This document shows, piece after piece, positions 1 to 8,282 of a stretch of DNA of 55,326 nucleotides. The DNA is taken from NCBI GenBank assembly GCA_003142475.1, contig PLMK01000078.1, positions 84,530-139,855 on the forward strand, read 5' to 3'. Within the stretch, counting starts at the first letter, position 1. Each line of letters opens with the position of its first letter. The notes beneath the pieces are model-generated. The model did no database searches. It saw only the letters and a program-made list of their open reading frames with translations, and was not told the origin of the DNA. Source of the DNA: Ignavibacteriota bacterium (GTDB lineage Bacteria > Bacteroidota > Ignavibacteria > UBA10030). Position numbers and translations under genes: made by a program.

Positions 1-659
1 AAAACACTGCAGTTTTGATAAATTTCAATAAATGAAGTTCCAACATGTTCCGCAGCACGTTTTAAAATTGATTGCAGGTGTTTTTGATCTCGATCTATTG
101 TTCGCGCAGCGAAAGTAGCACCAGCGCCAAGTGCAAGTGATATTGGATTGAACGGGTAATCCAGTGAACCCATCGGTGTGGATTTGGTAATCTTTCCTTT
201 TTCCGAAGTTGGCGAATACTGCCCTTTCGTTAATCCGTAAATTTGATTGTTGAACAAGAGAACGTTGATGTCGATATTGCGGCGAAGGAGATGGATCAAA
301 TGATTGCCGCCAATACTCATGCCGTCACCGTCTCCGGTAACTACCCAGACAGAAAGATCCGGCCGTGCAAGTTTTACACCTGACGCAATTGATGTGGCGC
401 GCCCATGAATACTATGAAATCCGTAGGTATTCATATAGTATGGAAATCGACTGGAGCAGCCAATGCCGGAGATGAAAACAATTTGATGTCTTGGAATTCC
501 TACATCCGGTATAATGCGCTGTGCCTGAGCAAGGATCGAATAGTCACCGCATCCTGGACACCATCGCACTTCTTGATCGGTCTGCAAATCCTTTGATGTG
601 AATTTGGAAGTCCCTGATGAAGTCGATTGTTGGGGAATGTTTTTAGTAAGTGCGCTCAT
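1..659 (-). CDS. korB: 2-oxoacid:ferredoxin oxidoreductase, beta subunit (3' end outside window)
   Basis: Partial gene read on the minus strand; about 219 codons are visible before the window edge. This is the thiamine-diphosphate subunit that, with KorA, converts a 2-oxoacid (most likely 2-oxoglutarate) and CoA to acyl-CoA, CO2 and reduced ferredoxin. Visible motifs are CPGCGDY near residue 34, a cysteine-bearing GIGCSSR, the ThDP/Mg motif [13 protein letters not shown] near 108-120, and IYGLTKGQ. The ATG at 659 overlaps the korA stop in an ATGA, so the two subunits are translationally coupled. Substrate is inferred from the family; pyruvate or a branched-chain oxoacid is not excluded. Confidence 0.93.
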   Translation of the reverse strand, partial: MSALTKNIPQQSTSSGTSKFTSKDLQTDQEVRWCPGCGDYSILAQAQRIIPDVGIPRHQIVFISGIGCSSRFPYYMNTYGFHSIHGRATSIASGVKLARPDLSVWVVTGDGDGMSIGGNHLIHLLRRNIDINVLLFNNQIYGLTKGQYSPTSEKGKITKSTPMGSLDYPFNPISLALGAGATFAARTIDRDQKHLQSILKRAAEHVGTSFIEIYQNCSV

Positions 660-2500
660 AATTTATTTCCCTCTAGAAGCTCATTGATTTTCGTTTCGAT
701 CTCTTCCGCATTGAATGGTAATCCCTGTATTTTGTTCAGTCCAATCGCCGGCACAAGATAATGAGATCTCAAGATTATAATGAGTTGCCCTAAATTTAGT
801 TCAGGGACTAAAATAGTTTTGAACTGTGATAATATCTCGCCAACGTTCTTTTGCATTGGGTTGATGTACCTCAAATGTAAATGTGAAACAGAATGCCCTT
901 TCAATTGATGATGGTGTACTGCGGCTCTGATTGCTCCATAGGTGCTTCCCCAGCCAACTACTAATATATCGCCTCGCTGGTCACCTTCAATTTCTGCTAA
1001 TGGAATGTCGTTTGCAACGCGTGCAATTTTTTCTGCTCGCAAGTGAACCATAAGATCATGGTTTTTCGGCGAGTAATCGATATTACCTGTGAGATCCTGT
1101 TTTTCTAAACCACCTATGCGGTGCTCAAGTCCGGGCGTGCCGGGGATTGCCCAGGGGCGCGCAAGTGTTACTTTGTCTCGCGAGTAAGGAAAGAATCCTT
1201 CGGGATTAGTTACAAAACGAGGAGAAATATCCGGAAGATTTTCGTAATTCGGAATTAACCATGGTTCAGAACCATTGCCGAGATATCCATCCGTCAAACA
1301 AATAACAGGAGTCATAAATTTAATTGCGATACGTGCAGATTCAAACACAGTGTTGAAACAATCTGCCGGTGTGGCGGCTGCGATTATTGGAATAGGAGAC
1401 TCACCATTGCGCCCATACATAACTTGAAGCAAGTCAGACTGTTCTGTTTTTGTTGGTAATCCAGTGCTTGGTCCACCGCGTTGCACATCCACAACGACAA
1501 GGGGTAGTTCTACCATAACGGCAAGGCCGAGAGCTTCAGTCTTTAGCGCAAGACCGGGCCCACTTGTTGTTGTCGTGCCTAATGCTCCTGCAAAAGATGC
1601 ACCAATCGCCGATGTGATTCCTGCAATTTCATCTTCAGCTTGGAAAGTTTTCACTCCAAAGTTTTTGTGTATGGAAAGTTCATGCAGAATTTCGCTCGCA
1701 GGTGTAATTGGATAACTGCCCAGAAAGAGATCGAGCTTTGCTTTTTTTGCTGCAGTCATCAAACCCCAGGCGGCAGCTTGGTTACCAGTGACGTTGCGGT
1801 AATTTCCGGGCACAAGTTTCGCCGGTGTAACTTGATAGCGGACTTTGAAGATTTCTGTAGTCTCGCTATAGTTCCACCCTGCTTTTAACACACGTGTATT
1901 TGCATCACGAATATCGGGCATGTTTTCAAATTTTTCAGAGATCCACTTGAGTGTTGTCTCAAGTGGAAGATTGTACATCCAGTACATCATCCCCAATGCA
2001 AAGAAGTTTTTAGAGCGATCAACGAGTTTGCTCGAAAGGTTCATCTCCTGAAGCGCAATGGTTGTCAACTTTGTAATATCAACTTCATGCAATTGATAGT
2101 CAGAAAGAGAGCCATCTTTCAGCGGATTGGTGGTATAACCGGCAAGCTTCAGGTTCTTATCATTAAAGCCGTCGATATTGACTATGATCGAGCCGCCTTT
2201 AACGAGCCGAAGTAGATTGACTTTGAGAGCAGCAGCGTTCATCGCAACGAGCACATCGCAATAATCGCCAGGAGTATTAATCTCAACACTCCCAAAATGA
2301 ATTTGAAATCCACTTACACCATTCGTAGTTCCCTGCGGTGCGCGAATTTCTGCAGGATAATCAGGCAACGTGTTTAAATCATTACCCATAAAAGCGGCAG
2401 TGTTAGTGAACTGCGCACCTGTGAGCTGCATTCCATCACCGGAATCTCCGGCAAAACGAATAGTAACTTCATCAATGTGCTGAGGTATTTTTTGTGCCAT
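656..2500 (-). CDS. korA: 2-oxoacid:ferredoxin oxidoreductase, fused gamma-alpha subunit
   Basis: 614-residue KorA-type subunit. Residues about 10-195 form the gamma domain, starting with the [11 protein letters not shown] motif; residues about 230-600 form the alpha (pyrimidine-binding) domain, with [12 protein letters not shown] near 257. The length and gamma-alpha fusion are typical of two-subunit KorAB/OFOR enzymes. No ferredoxin-like [4Fe-4S] domain is present, so an external ferredoxin is needed. The gene is first in an operon with korB, which it overlaps by ATGA. Upstream lies a perfect inverted repeat terminator that insulates it from the ribosomal protein operon. The ribosome-binding site (AAGAAAG) is weak. 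Confidence 0.95.
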   Translation of the reverse strand: MAQKIPQHIDEVTIRFAGDSGDGMQLTGAQFTNTAAFMGNDLNTLPDYPAEIRAPQGTTNGVSGFQIHFGSVEINTPGDYCDVLVAMNAAALKVNLLRLVKGGSIIVNIDGFNDKNLKLAGYTTNPLKDGSLSDYQLHEVDITKLTTIALQEMNLSSKLVDRSKNFFALGMMYWMYNLPLETTLKWISEKFENMPDIRDANTRVLKAGWNYSETTEIFKVRYQVTPAKLVPGNYRNVTGNQAAAWGLMTAAKKAKLDLFLGSYPITPASEILHELSIHKNFGVKTFQAEDEIAGITSAIGASFAGALGTTTTSGPGLALKTEALGLAVMVELPLVVVDVQRGGPSTGLPTKTEQSDLLQVMYGRNGESPIPIIAAATPADCFNTVFESARIAIKFMTPVICLTDGYLGNGSEPWLIPNYENLPDISPRFVTNPEGFFPYSRDKVTLARPWAIPGTPGLEHRIGGLEKQDLTGNIDYSPKNHDLMVHLRAEKIARVANDIPLAEIEGDQRGDILVVGWGSTYGAIRAAVHHHQLKGHSVSHLHLRYINPMQKNVGEILSQFKTILVPELNLGQLIIILRSHYLVPAIGLNKIQGLPFNAEEIETKINELLEGNKL

Positions 2501-2620
2501 TATATTTCTTTCTTAAATGCTAAATATCAATGTAATAAAACTACCAAAGAAAACACAATCAGACCTTAACGTCTCTTACTCATGGAACATTTAAGAAGGT
2601 AAAAAGAATCCCTATTTGCT

Positions 2621-2659
2621 CAAGAAAAAAGGCAGCATTTAATGCTGCCTTTTTTCTTG
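2621..2659. terminator. Bidirectional Rho-independent terminator
   Basis: A perfect 18-bp inverted repeat (2621-2638 with 2642-2659) has a 3-base loop. Its GC-rich core GGCAGCAT is flanked by A6 on one side and T6 on the other. Read on the minus strand it ends the prs-rplY-pth-rpsF-rpsR-rplI operon, 29 bases after the rplI stop; it would also stop plus-strand readthrough from the korA antisense side. Confidence 0.92.
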
Positions 2660-2687
2660 TGTTATTAAAAGAGAGGAAATGCTGTAT

Positions 2688-3131
2688 TTATTCCCTTACG
2701 ATCCATACCTTTACTTTACCGCTCACACCGCCAGCAAGTTTGACCGGAACATCATAAATGCCGAGGGCTTTGAGAGGCTCTTCAAGTTCTATCTGCCGCT
2801 TATCCAATGTGATTTCTTTTTCGATAAGTGACTCAGCAATCATCTGAGCAGTAACGGAACCGAAAAGTTTTTCTTCTTCGCCAACTTTCATTTTAATTGT
2901 GATAGAAACTTTCTCAAGTTTTGCAGCAATGGCTTCCGCTTGCGTATGCTCTTTATCGGTGCGACGCGATTGTTGCTTGTTCTCTTCTTCTAATTGATGA
3001 AGATTACCGTCGGTCGCTTCGTATGCGATGCCACGAGGTATGAGATAATTACGTGCGTATCCGTCTTTGACAGAGACAACTTCGCTGACGTGACCGAGCT
3101 TTTCAGAATCTTTTCTTAAAATTACTTTCAT
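2688..3131 (-). CDS. rplI: 50S ribosomal protein L9
   Basis: 147 residues, the normal length for L9, an elongated two-domain protein bound to 23S rRNA at the base of the L1 stalk. The N-terminal domain is clear: it begins MKVILRKDSEKLG, followed by GYARNYLIPRGIA near residues 25-37. A charged helix (about 45-75) connects to the C-terminal domain ending in KVWIVRE. The start has a strong AAAAGGAG site seven bases upstream. It is the last gene of the prs-rplI operon, directly before the bidirectional terminator. The order rpsF-rpsR-rplI is the usual bacterial arrangement. Confidence 0.97.
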   Translation of the reverse strand: MKVILRKDSEKLGHVSEVVSVKDGYARNYLIPRGIAYEATDGNLHQLEEENKQQSRRTDKEHTQAEAIAAKLEKVSITIKMKVGEEEKLFGSVTAQMIAESLIEKEITLDKRQIELEEPLKALGIYDVPVKLAGGVSGKVKVWIVRE

Positions 3132-3170
3132 ATTATACTCCTTTTACACAACATTCATGATGAGAATCGC

Positions 3171-3536
3171 TTAACTCACAGCGTCATTGACGAATGAAAT
3201 CAATGCTAAGTGTCGTGCGCGTTTGATTGCGGTAACGAGTTGGCGTTGATGGTGCGCGCATGTACCCGTGATCCGGCGCGGGATAATTTTTCCTTGTTCC
3301 GAAACGAAGCGCTGGAGACGTTTCTCATTTTTATAATCGATATAGACATCTTTTGAATCACAGAATCTGCATGTTCGTTTTTTACGCTGTTGTTGTTGAC
3401 GATTCGTGGATCGCTGTCCATCTGGAGAAGAGTCTCGGCGATATCCTCCTCCGCTTCCTCCGCGATGTGGTCCACTTTGAGATCCTCGTTGCGGACCTCG
3501 TGAATTTGATGTTCTTTGCTGAGATGACATAGCCAT
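3171..3536 (-). CDS. rpsR: 30S ribosomal protein S18, zinc-type with long disordered N-terminus
   Basis: 121 residues against the usual 75-90. The first 50 or so are a G/S/R/Q-rich low-complexity extension. The S18 core follows: [15 protein letters not shown] (56-70), [19 protein letters not shown] (82-100) and [11 protein letters not shown]. Cysteines 56, 59 and 93 with His96 match the zinc-binding (C+) form of S18. S18 binds next to S6 on the platform of the 30S subunit, and rpsF lies directly upstream. The RBS AAGGAAGG supports the annotated ATG; a second in-frame ATG two codons later is possible. Confidence 0.96.
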   Translation of the reverse strand: MAMSSQQRTSNSRGPQRGSQSGPHRGGSGGGYRRDSSPDGQRSTNRQQQQRKKRTCRFCDSKDVYIDYKNEKRLQRFVSEQGKIIPRRITGTCAHHQRQLVTAIKRARHLALISFVNDAVS

Positions 3537-3570
3537 TATTTTTTTCCTTCCTTATCGTTCGTCATGAGAA

Positions 3571-4035
3571 TCAAGCTTCGTTTGGGGTTGTAGTATCTGT
3601 TGGAGTTTCTGAAACCGCAGGAATATCAGACTCCGCTGTAGGAATAACTGCAACAAGCGGCGAACCGCTTGTGGACGGAGTTACCGGCGTTGATAGTTTC
3701 ATCAGATCGTTCCCAGATATGCGGGCTTGCAACGCTTTTTTATCTAATCCAATAATAAGAAAGCGAATGATGTTCTCTTCAAGCAGGAAGTGTCGCTCAA
3801 GGCGTGCAATGAGATCACCGGAGGACTTGAACTCACAGACAACATAAAAACCATTGTTTTTCTTTTTGATGGGATAAGCAAATCGCTTGCGTCCCCATTT
3901 TGCCAACTCCATAATCTCACCATTGTTCTTGATGATGCCTTCTTGCACCTTATCGATAATGGCATCGATTTGTGGGTCGTCGAGGCTGGCGTTCACAATG
4001 AACGTAGCCTCATAGATATTTTTCTTTTGTTCCAT
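3571..4035 (-). CDS. rpsF: 30S ribosomal protein S6
   Basis: 154 residues from the chosen start. The S6 fold is visible: YEATFIVNAS near the N-terminus, KWGRKRFAYPIKKKNNGFYVV in the middle, and LERHFLLEENIIRFLI. After about residue 105 the protein carries a Pro/Thr/Ser-rich, probably disordered tail, which many S6 proteins also have. An ATG 14 codons upstream (4077) is in frame, but an AAAGGGA site lies at the right distance only before the ATG at 4035, and the homologous start (MEQKKNIYEA) fits it. S6 pairs with S18, encoded next. Confidence 0.93.
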   Translation of the reverse strand: MEQKKNIYEATFIVNASLDDPQIDAIIDKVQEGIIKNNGEIMELAKWGRKRFAYPIKKKNNGFYVVCEFKSSGDLIARLERHFLLEENIIRFLIIGLDKKALQARISGNDLMKLSTPVTPSTSGSPLVAVIPTAESDIPAVSETPTDTTTPNEA

Positions 4036-4112
4036 AGATGTATTCCCTTTGGACTTGTGATAAATAGGCCCGTTCAATTTGAATTAGTTTTCAAATGAAA
4101 GGGCAGGGTTAT

Positions 4113-4721
4113 TTAAGTAAATAATTCTTCCGATGGTTTGGCATTAAACTTATTCATTGCTTGGTCAATGCCATCCATAATAAACGTTGTACAAGCGTCT
4201 CGAGCTCGACCTACCATATTTTCTACTATACTCGACTCGAACTCTGGAAAGCTGTCAAGCACGAAGTCTTTCATCTTCGATTTCTCTAATGGCATGCTAA
4301 CAGAAGCAGTTCCGCATCGTAGTCTTGCAAATTGATCTGTCTGTAAATGATAAATAATAGACGACAGTCCATTGTGGCCATTGTCAGATCCAAATTTACG
4401 GAGGCGAATTGTTCCGAGCGGCAATTGAAAATCATCACACACTATTAAAATGTTTTCAAATGGGATTTGCTCTCGTTCCACAAATTCTTGAACAGCGATG
4501 CCGCTGTTATTCATATATGTCACTGGTTTCAAAACAGTGATCTCGACATTCTTCAAAGAACATTGCGCCAACCAAAACTCGCCTTTACCAGCGCGGAATG
4601 GGACATCCATAGATGCGGCAAGTTGATCGGCAACCATGAAACCCACATTATGTCTTGTCCGGGCATATTCATCTCCCGGATTTCCCAAACCGACGATGAG
4701 ATATATAAAATTATGACGAAT
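4113..4721 (-). CDS. pth: Peptidyl-tRNA hydrolase, probable non-ATG start
   Basis: Releases peptides from prematurely dissociated peptidyl-tRNA. Conserved parts are LIVGLGNPGDEYARTRHN (catalytic His in TRHN), the YMNNSG asparagine, CDDFQLPLG (catalytic Asp) and SDNGHNGLSSI. The only ATG/GTG/TTG that could start the core is TTG at 4688, but this would remove LIVGL, the first beta strand of the fold. Reading back in frame to the rplY stop (TAA 4730-4728) gives only ATT (4721), ATA (4706) or ATC (4697). The ATT lies about eight bases after a purine-rich GAAGAAGAAG, so I placed the start there. Function is secure; the start is an inference. Confidence 0.9.
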   Translation of the reverse strand: MRHNFIYLIVGLGNPGDEYARTRHNVGFMVADQLAASMDVPFRAGKGEFWLAQCSLKNVEITVLKPVTYMNNSGIAVQEFVEREQIPFENILIVCDDFQLPLGTIRLRKFGSDNGHNGLSSIIYHLQTDQFARLRCGTASVSMPLEKSKMKDFVLDSFPEFESSIVENMVGRARDACTTFIMDGIDQAMNKFNAKPSEELFT

Positions 4722-4727
4722 AAGAAA

Positions 4728-5459
4728 TTACTTCTTCTTCTCTTCTGGTTTCTTCTTGTCTTCTGGTTTCTTTTTCTCGTCAGGTTTCTTTTTCTCATCG
4801 GTTACTTCTGCACCTTCTTCAACCTTCTTACCCTTGGAAATAACTTCAGGTTCGGCAGGTGCTTCAGCAGTCGGCACAACGGCGGCTACAGTCGGTTCCG
4901 GCTCTTTCACTACGACAGGCGGAACAACAGCCACAATCGTGCTGGTTGCATTTTCCATAATCGTGACATTTAGAATAGTTAAATCTTTCACGTGAACAGA
5001 ATGGTTAATAGCCAAGTTTTCCACGTTGATTTCGATGTGATCAGGAATATGCTTTGGTAAGCACGACACTTCGAGTTTGTGTAAAATATGTTGTAAGATT
5101 CCACCTTCGAGGACGCCTTTAGGAATACCACCTGTCAGTTTTACTGGTATCTCGATGCTGAGCGTTTCATTCTCGTTCAAGCCGAACAGATCGAAATGCA
5201 CAGGTTTCTCAGTGATGGGATCAAGCTGCACATCTCTTAAAACGCATAAGTGAGATGAACCATCATCCAATTTTAAGTTGATAACATGCATTTCTGAAGT
5301 AGAGTACAAAGGCGTGAGTGTTATCGCCGGCAGCGACACAGGAATATTTTGCTGTCCATGTCCATAATATATACCAGGCACTTTGCCAGTTTTACGTATG
5401 GCGCGGACACGTTTGCCAACGTTTTTTCGAATTTCTGCAGTTAACGTTATTTCAGACAT
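4728..5459 (-). CDS. rplY: 50S ribosomal protein L25 (general stress protein Ctc form)
   Basis: 243 residues: an N-terminal L25 domain (about 1-92, with RKNVGKRVRAIRKTGKVPGIYYG) that binds 5S rRNA, a C-terminal TL5/Ctc beta domain (about 93-185) containing VKLTGGIPKGVLEGGILQ, and a tail. The tail is Pro/Val/Ala-rich and then becomes repeats of the form KKKPDE/KKKPED/KKKPEE from about 220 to the end; the purine repeats coding it may also serve as the ribosome-binding region for the following pth. A good AAGGAG precedes the ATG. It lies between prs and pth, a common bacterial order. Confidence 0.95.
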   Translation of the reverse strand: MSEITLTAEIRKNVGKRVRAIRKTGKVPGIYYGHGQQNIPVSLPAITLTPLYSTSEMHVINLKLDDGSSHLCVLRDVQLDPITEKPVHFDLFGLNENETLSIEIPVKLTGGIPKGVLEGGILQHILHKLEVSCLPKHIPDHIEINVENLAINHSVHVKDLTILNVTIMENATSTIVAVVPPVVVKEPEPTVAAVVPTAEAPAEPEVISKGKKVEEGAEVTDEKKKPDEKKKPEDKKKPEEKKK

Positions 5460-5473
5460 CGTGTATCTCCTTG

Positions 5474-6418
5474 TTAGGTCTTATCTTTATCAATATCAAA
5501 TAGTGAGCTGATGGATTCATTCCGGTGTGTTCGAAGAATCGCTTCTGCAAATATGTGAGCAATAGAGCGAATCTGGATCTTATCACATGTTTGTTTTAAT
5601 GGAAGCGTATCAGTGACAATGACTTTTTTGACTACCGATTCTTCTATTCGTTTGTACGCTTTTCCAGATAAAACCGGATGCGTACAAGCACCAAAAATTT
5701 CCTTCGCTCCATTATTGCGTAATGCTTGCGCTGCGTTAACGAAAGTTCCGCCAGTGTCGATTAAATCGTCAACAATAAGGATATTCTTTCCATTAACATT
5801 TCCGATAATATTCATGATCTCGGCTTCATTTTGCTTTGGCCGGCGCTTGTCTATTAGGATCAAATCTGCACCAAGTCGTTTTGCGTAGGAACGCGCCATC
5901 TTAATACTACCAACATCTGGAGAAGCAATCGCAAGATTTGAAATATCCATCTTTTTGAAGCATTCAATAAGCACCGATGATGAATATAAATGATCCATTG
6001 GAATATCAAAGAATCCCTGGATTTGCGCTGTATGCAAATCCATCGTTAGCACACGATCAGCGCCAGCTTCCGTAATCAAATTTGCAATCAACTTCGCACT
6101 GATTGCCACGCGCGGTTGATCTTTTCTATCCTGACGTGCATATCCAAAATAAGGAATAACCGCTGTAACACGTTTTGCTGATGCACGTTTCGCAGCATCA
6201 AGCATGATCAATAACTCAATTAAATTTTCTGCCGGTGGTTGTGTCGGTTGAATGATAAAGACATCGTCACCGCGGATGTTCTCTATATACTTGACCCAAA
6301 GTTCACCATCGCTAAAAGTTTGAATGGCGACTTCTCCAAGGAGAACATTTGCTTCCTTGCAGATTTGTTCAGCCAATGGGCGATTTGCTCGTCCCGAAAA
6401 AATCTTCAGTTCGCTCAT
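5474..6418 (-). CDS. prs: Ribose-phosphate pyrophosphokinase
   Basis: 314 residues, normal length. Makes PRPP from ribose 5-phosphate and ATP for purine, pyrimidine, histidine and NAD synthesis. Family motifs are FSGRANRPLA at the N-terminus, FSDGELWVKYIENIRGDD, the metal-binding DLHTAQIQGFF near residue 130, PDVGSIKMARSYA, and the PRPP loop VDDLIDTGGT near 220. It is the first protein gene of the operon with rplY, pth and three ribosomal proteins. tRNA-Gln(TTG) lies 57 bases upstream on the same strand and may share its transcript. AGGAAG precedes the ATG. Confidence 0.97.
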   Translation of the reverse strand: MSELKIFSGRANRPLAEQICKEANVLLGEVAIQTFSDGELWVKYIENIRGDDVFIIQPTQPPAENLIELLIMLDAAKRASAKRVTAVIPYFGYARQDRKDQPRVAISAKLIANLITEAGADRVLTMDLHTAQIQGFFDIPMDHLYSSSVLIECFKKMDISNLAIASPDVGSIKMARSYAKRLGADLILIDKRRPKQNEAEIMNIIGNVNGKNILIVDDLIDTGGTFVNAAQALRNNGAKEIFGACTHPVLSGKAYKRIEESVVKKVIVTDTLPLKQTCDKIQIRSIAHIFAEAILRTHRNESISSLFDIDKDKT

Positions 6419-6474
6419 CGACTTCCTGTTTCGATTATTTTCACTCTATTTCTTTCCATAGTAACAAAACCATG

Positions 6475-6546
6475 CTGGGGTGCCAGGATTCGAACCTGGG
6501 AGTGGCGGCTCCAAAGGCCGCTGCCTTACCGCTTGGCTACACCCCA
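6475..6546 (-). tRNA. tRNA-Gln (anticodon TTG)
   Basis: 72-base cloverleaf on the minus strand. The acceptor stem TGGGGTG pairs with CACCCCA, the anticodon stem GCGGC/GCCGC closes the loop CTTTGGA (anticodon TTG), and the T arm contains GGTTCGAATCC. The discriminator is G, and no 3' CCA is encoded. It precedes prs and follows a promoter and hairpin at 6568-6629. Confidence 0.95.
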
Positions 6547-6567
6547 ATAGCGTCGGGATTATTGCAC

Positions 6568-6595
6568 AAAAAAACCAACTCCATAAAGAGTTGGT
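6568..6595 (-). terminator. Terminator-like hairpin with T-tract upstream of tRNA-Gln
   Basis: Read on the minus strand: an 8-bp stem ACCAACTC/GAGTTGGT with a 6-base loop, then a run of T (6573-6568). It has the form of an intrinsic terminator but no minus-strand gene ends here. It begins at the predicted transcription start of the promoter at 6601-6629 and lies 21 bases before tRNA-Gln. It may be an attenuator or a 5' leader structure. Confidence 0.65.
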
Positions 6596-6600
6596 GTAAA

Positions 6601-6629
6601 AATATATTGAAAAAACACCTCTAAGTCAA
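6601..6629 (-). promoter_or_regulatory. Sigma70-type promoter for tRNA-Gln/prs operon
   Basis: On the minus strand TTGACT (6629-6624) and TATATT (6606-6601) are separated by exactly 17 bases. Transcription would start near 6594, at the first base of the hairpin described above, and run into tRNA-Gln and then prs. Confidence 0.65.
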
Positions 6630-6714
6630 ACAAGAAAAAGAATACTATCGATGTTTGATTTTCTTGCTACATTTGTCTAATTTCTTGTAAATGTAATCAA
6701 TAACGGAGATGAAA

Positions 6715-7287
6715 ATGGTCGAGATGCGAAACCAAATTGCTTCAAAAGCATTAAGCTTGCCGGATAAAAGAATACATATTCTTGTTTTTTGGGCATTCAC
6801 ATTTGCATTACTTATGGCAATTGGGGCACAAATTGTAATACCGAACCAGCCAGTACCATTTACGATGCAAACATTTTTTGTTTTCTTGGCAGGTGCGTTT
6901 CTCGGAAAACGAGGTGGCGCCATAAGTATGAGTTTCTATTTAATCCTTGGTGCAAGTGGATTACCCGTGTTTTCCGGCAGCGCATTTGGTTTGGCAAAAA
7001 TATTGGGGCCGACCGGAGGATATTTACTCTCATTTCCGATTGCAGCTTTTACTGTTGGTTATCTTATCAGACTTCGCAGTGAATACTGGTGGATGCTGAT
7101 TTCCATGTTCGTAGGATCTTTAATAATATTTTCTCTTGGCACTATTCAACTTCACTTTCTCTATCTTCACAATTGGAAGAACTCTTTTCAAGTGGGATTC
7201 CTAATATTCTCGTGGTGGGATGGAGTGAAGATAGTTGGTGCAGCGACAATAGCATACTCCTATTTCCAGCGGTTGAAGACACACTAA
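6715..7287 (+). CDS. bioY: Biotin transporter BioY (ECF S component)
   Basis: About 190 residues with five or six hydrophobic segments. The BioY pattern is clear: PFTMQTFFVFLAGAFLGKRGG, FYLILGASGLPVFSG and LGPTGGYLLSFPIAAF. It is the substrate-binding membrane protein for biotin uptake, working alone or with an EcfAT module; no energising subunits are encoded nearby. Three ATGs lie close together (6709, 6715, 6724). GGAG at 6705-6708 touches the first, so the second, with six bases of spacing, is the better start. No biotin synthesis gene is adjacent. Confidence 0.9.
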   Translation: MVEMRNQIASKALSLPDKRIHILVFWAFTFALLMAIGAQIVIPNQPVPFTMQTFFVFLAGAFLGKRGGAISMSFYLILGASGLPVFSGSAFGLAKILGPTGGYLLSFPIAAFTVGYLIRLRSEYWWMLISMFVGSLIIFSLGTIQLHFLYLHNWKNSFQVGFLIFSWWDGVKIVGAATIAYSYFQRLKTH

Positions 7288-7355
7288 TCATCATATTCGG
7301 AGAATGATTAGCAAATGTTGAACAGATTTTAGTTTTACTAATGTAGGAGTCTTAC

Positions 7356-8276
7356 ATGGATCGACGGACATTTTTTATAAAAAGTTTTGGGGCATCTGTT
7401 GTAGCTGGTGCCGCACTTGCAGGCAAATACGAGAATCTTTTTGCAGCCAAAGATGATTCTACAAAAACTCCATTTGATTTGGTGGCGGTTAAAGGTGCTG
7501 AGCCGGATGTGATGTTACAAAAGGGAATGGAAGCACTAGGAGGTATGAGTACCTTTGTGAAGAAAAAACAGAAGGTTGTCATTAAACCGAATATTGGATG
7601 GGATGTCAGTCCAGAACGCGCAGGCGATACGAATCCAAAGTTAATAGCGGAAATTGTTCACCAATGCCGCTATGCCGGTGCAAGCGAAGTCTATGTTCTT
7701 GATCATACCTGCGATAATTGGCAGCGTTGTTATCAAAACAGCGGGATTGAATCGGCAGTCAAAAATGCGGGAGGTAAGATTGCACCGGCTCATACTGAAG
7801 GTTATTATCATGAAGTCTCAATACCAAACGGTATAAGTCTTACAAAAGTAAAAGAGCACGAACTCATTCTTGGAGCTGATGTTTTTATTAACGTTCCTAT
7901 ACTTAAAAATCACGGTGGTGCACGGTTAACAATTTCTATGAAAAACCTTATGGGTAATGTCTGGGATCGTAGCTACTGGCATCGTACCGATTTACATCAA
8001 TGTATTGCGGACTTTGCAACATTCCGCAAGCCGACACTTAATATTGTTGATGCGTACAATGTAATGAAGCAAAATGGGCCTCGCGGTGTTTCTGTGGAAG
8101 ATTTGGTAATGATGAAGTCTTTGCTCATTTCCACGGACATGGTAGCTATTGATACAGCCGCGGCAAAGCTGTTTGGCATAAATCCATCCGATGTCCGTCA
8201 TATTCAACTCGCTGCTGATCAAAAAGTTGGTAGAATGGATTTGGAAAATCTCCGCATCAAGCGAATAACAGTTTAA
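7356..8276 (+). CDS. Tat-exported DUF362 domain protein
   Basis: 306 residues. The N-terminus MDRRTFFIKSFGASVVAGA is a twin-arginine signal (RRTFF) with a hydrophobic stretch, so the folded protein is probably exported, perhaps carrying a cofactor. The rest matches DUF362: VVIKPNIGWD, a segment around GADVFINVPILKNHGGARLTISMKNLMGNVWDR, and TDMVAIDTAAAKLFG near the C-terminus. There is no ferredoxin-like cysteine motif within it. AGGAG lies before the ATG, and the polyferredoxin gene follows after six bases. The pair therefore probably forms one periplasm-facing redox unit. The biochemical role of DUF362 proteins is not settled. Confidence 0.85.
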   Translation: MDRRTFFIKSFGASVVAGAALAGKYENLFAAKDDSTKTPFDLVAVKGAEPDVMLQKGMEALGGMSTFVKKKQKVVIKPNIGWDVSPERAGDTNPKLIAEIVHQCRYAGASEVYVLDHTCDNWQRCYQNSGIESAVKNAGGKIAPAHTEGYYHEVSIPNGISLTKVKEHELILGADVFINVPILKNHGGARLTISMKNLMGNVWDRSYWHRTDLHQCIADFATFRKPTLNIVDAYNVMKQNGPRGVSVEDLVMMKSLLISTDMVAIDTAAAKLFGINPSDVRHIQLAADQKVGRMDLENLRIKRITV

Positions 8277-8282
8277 GGTGAT

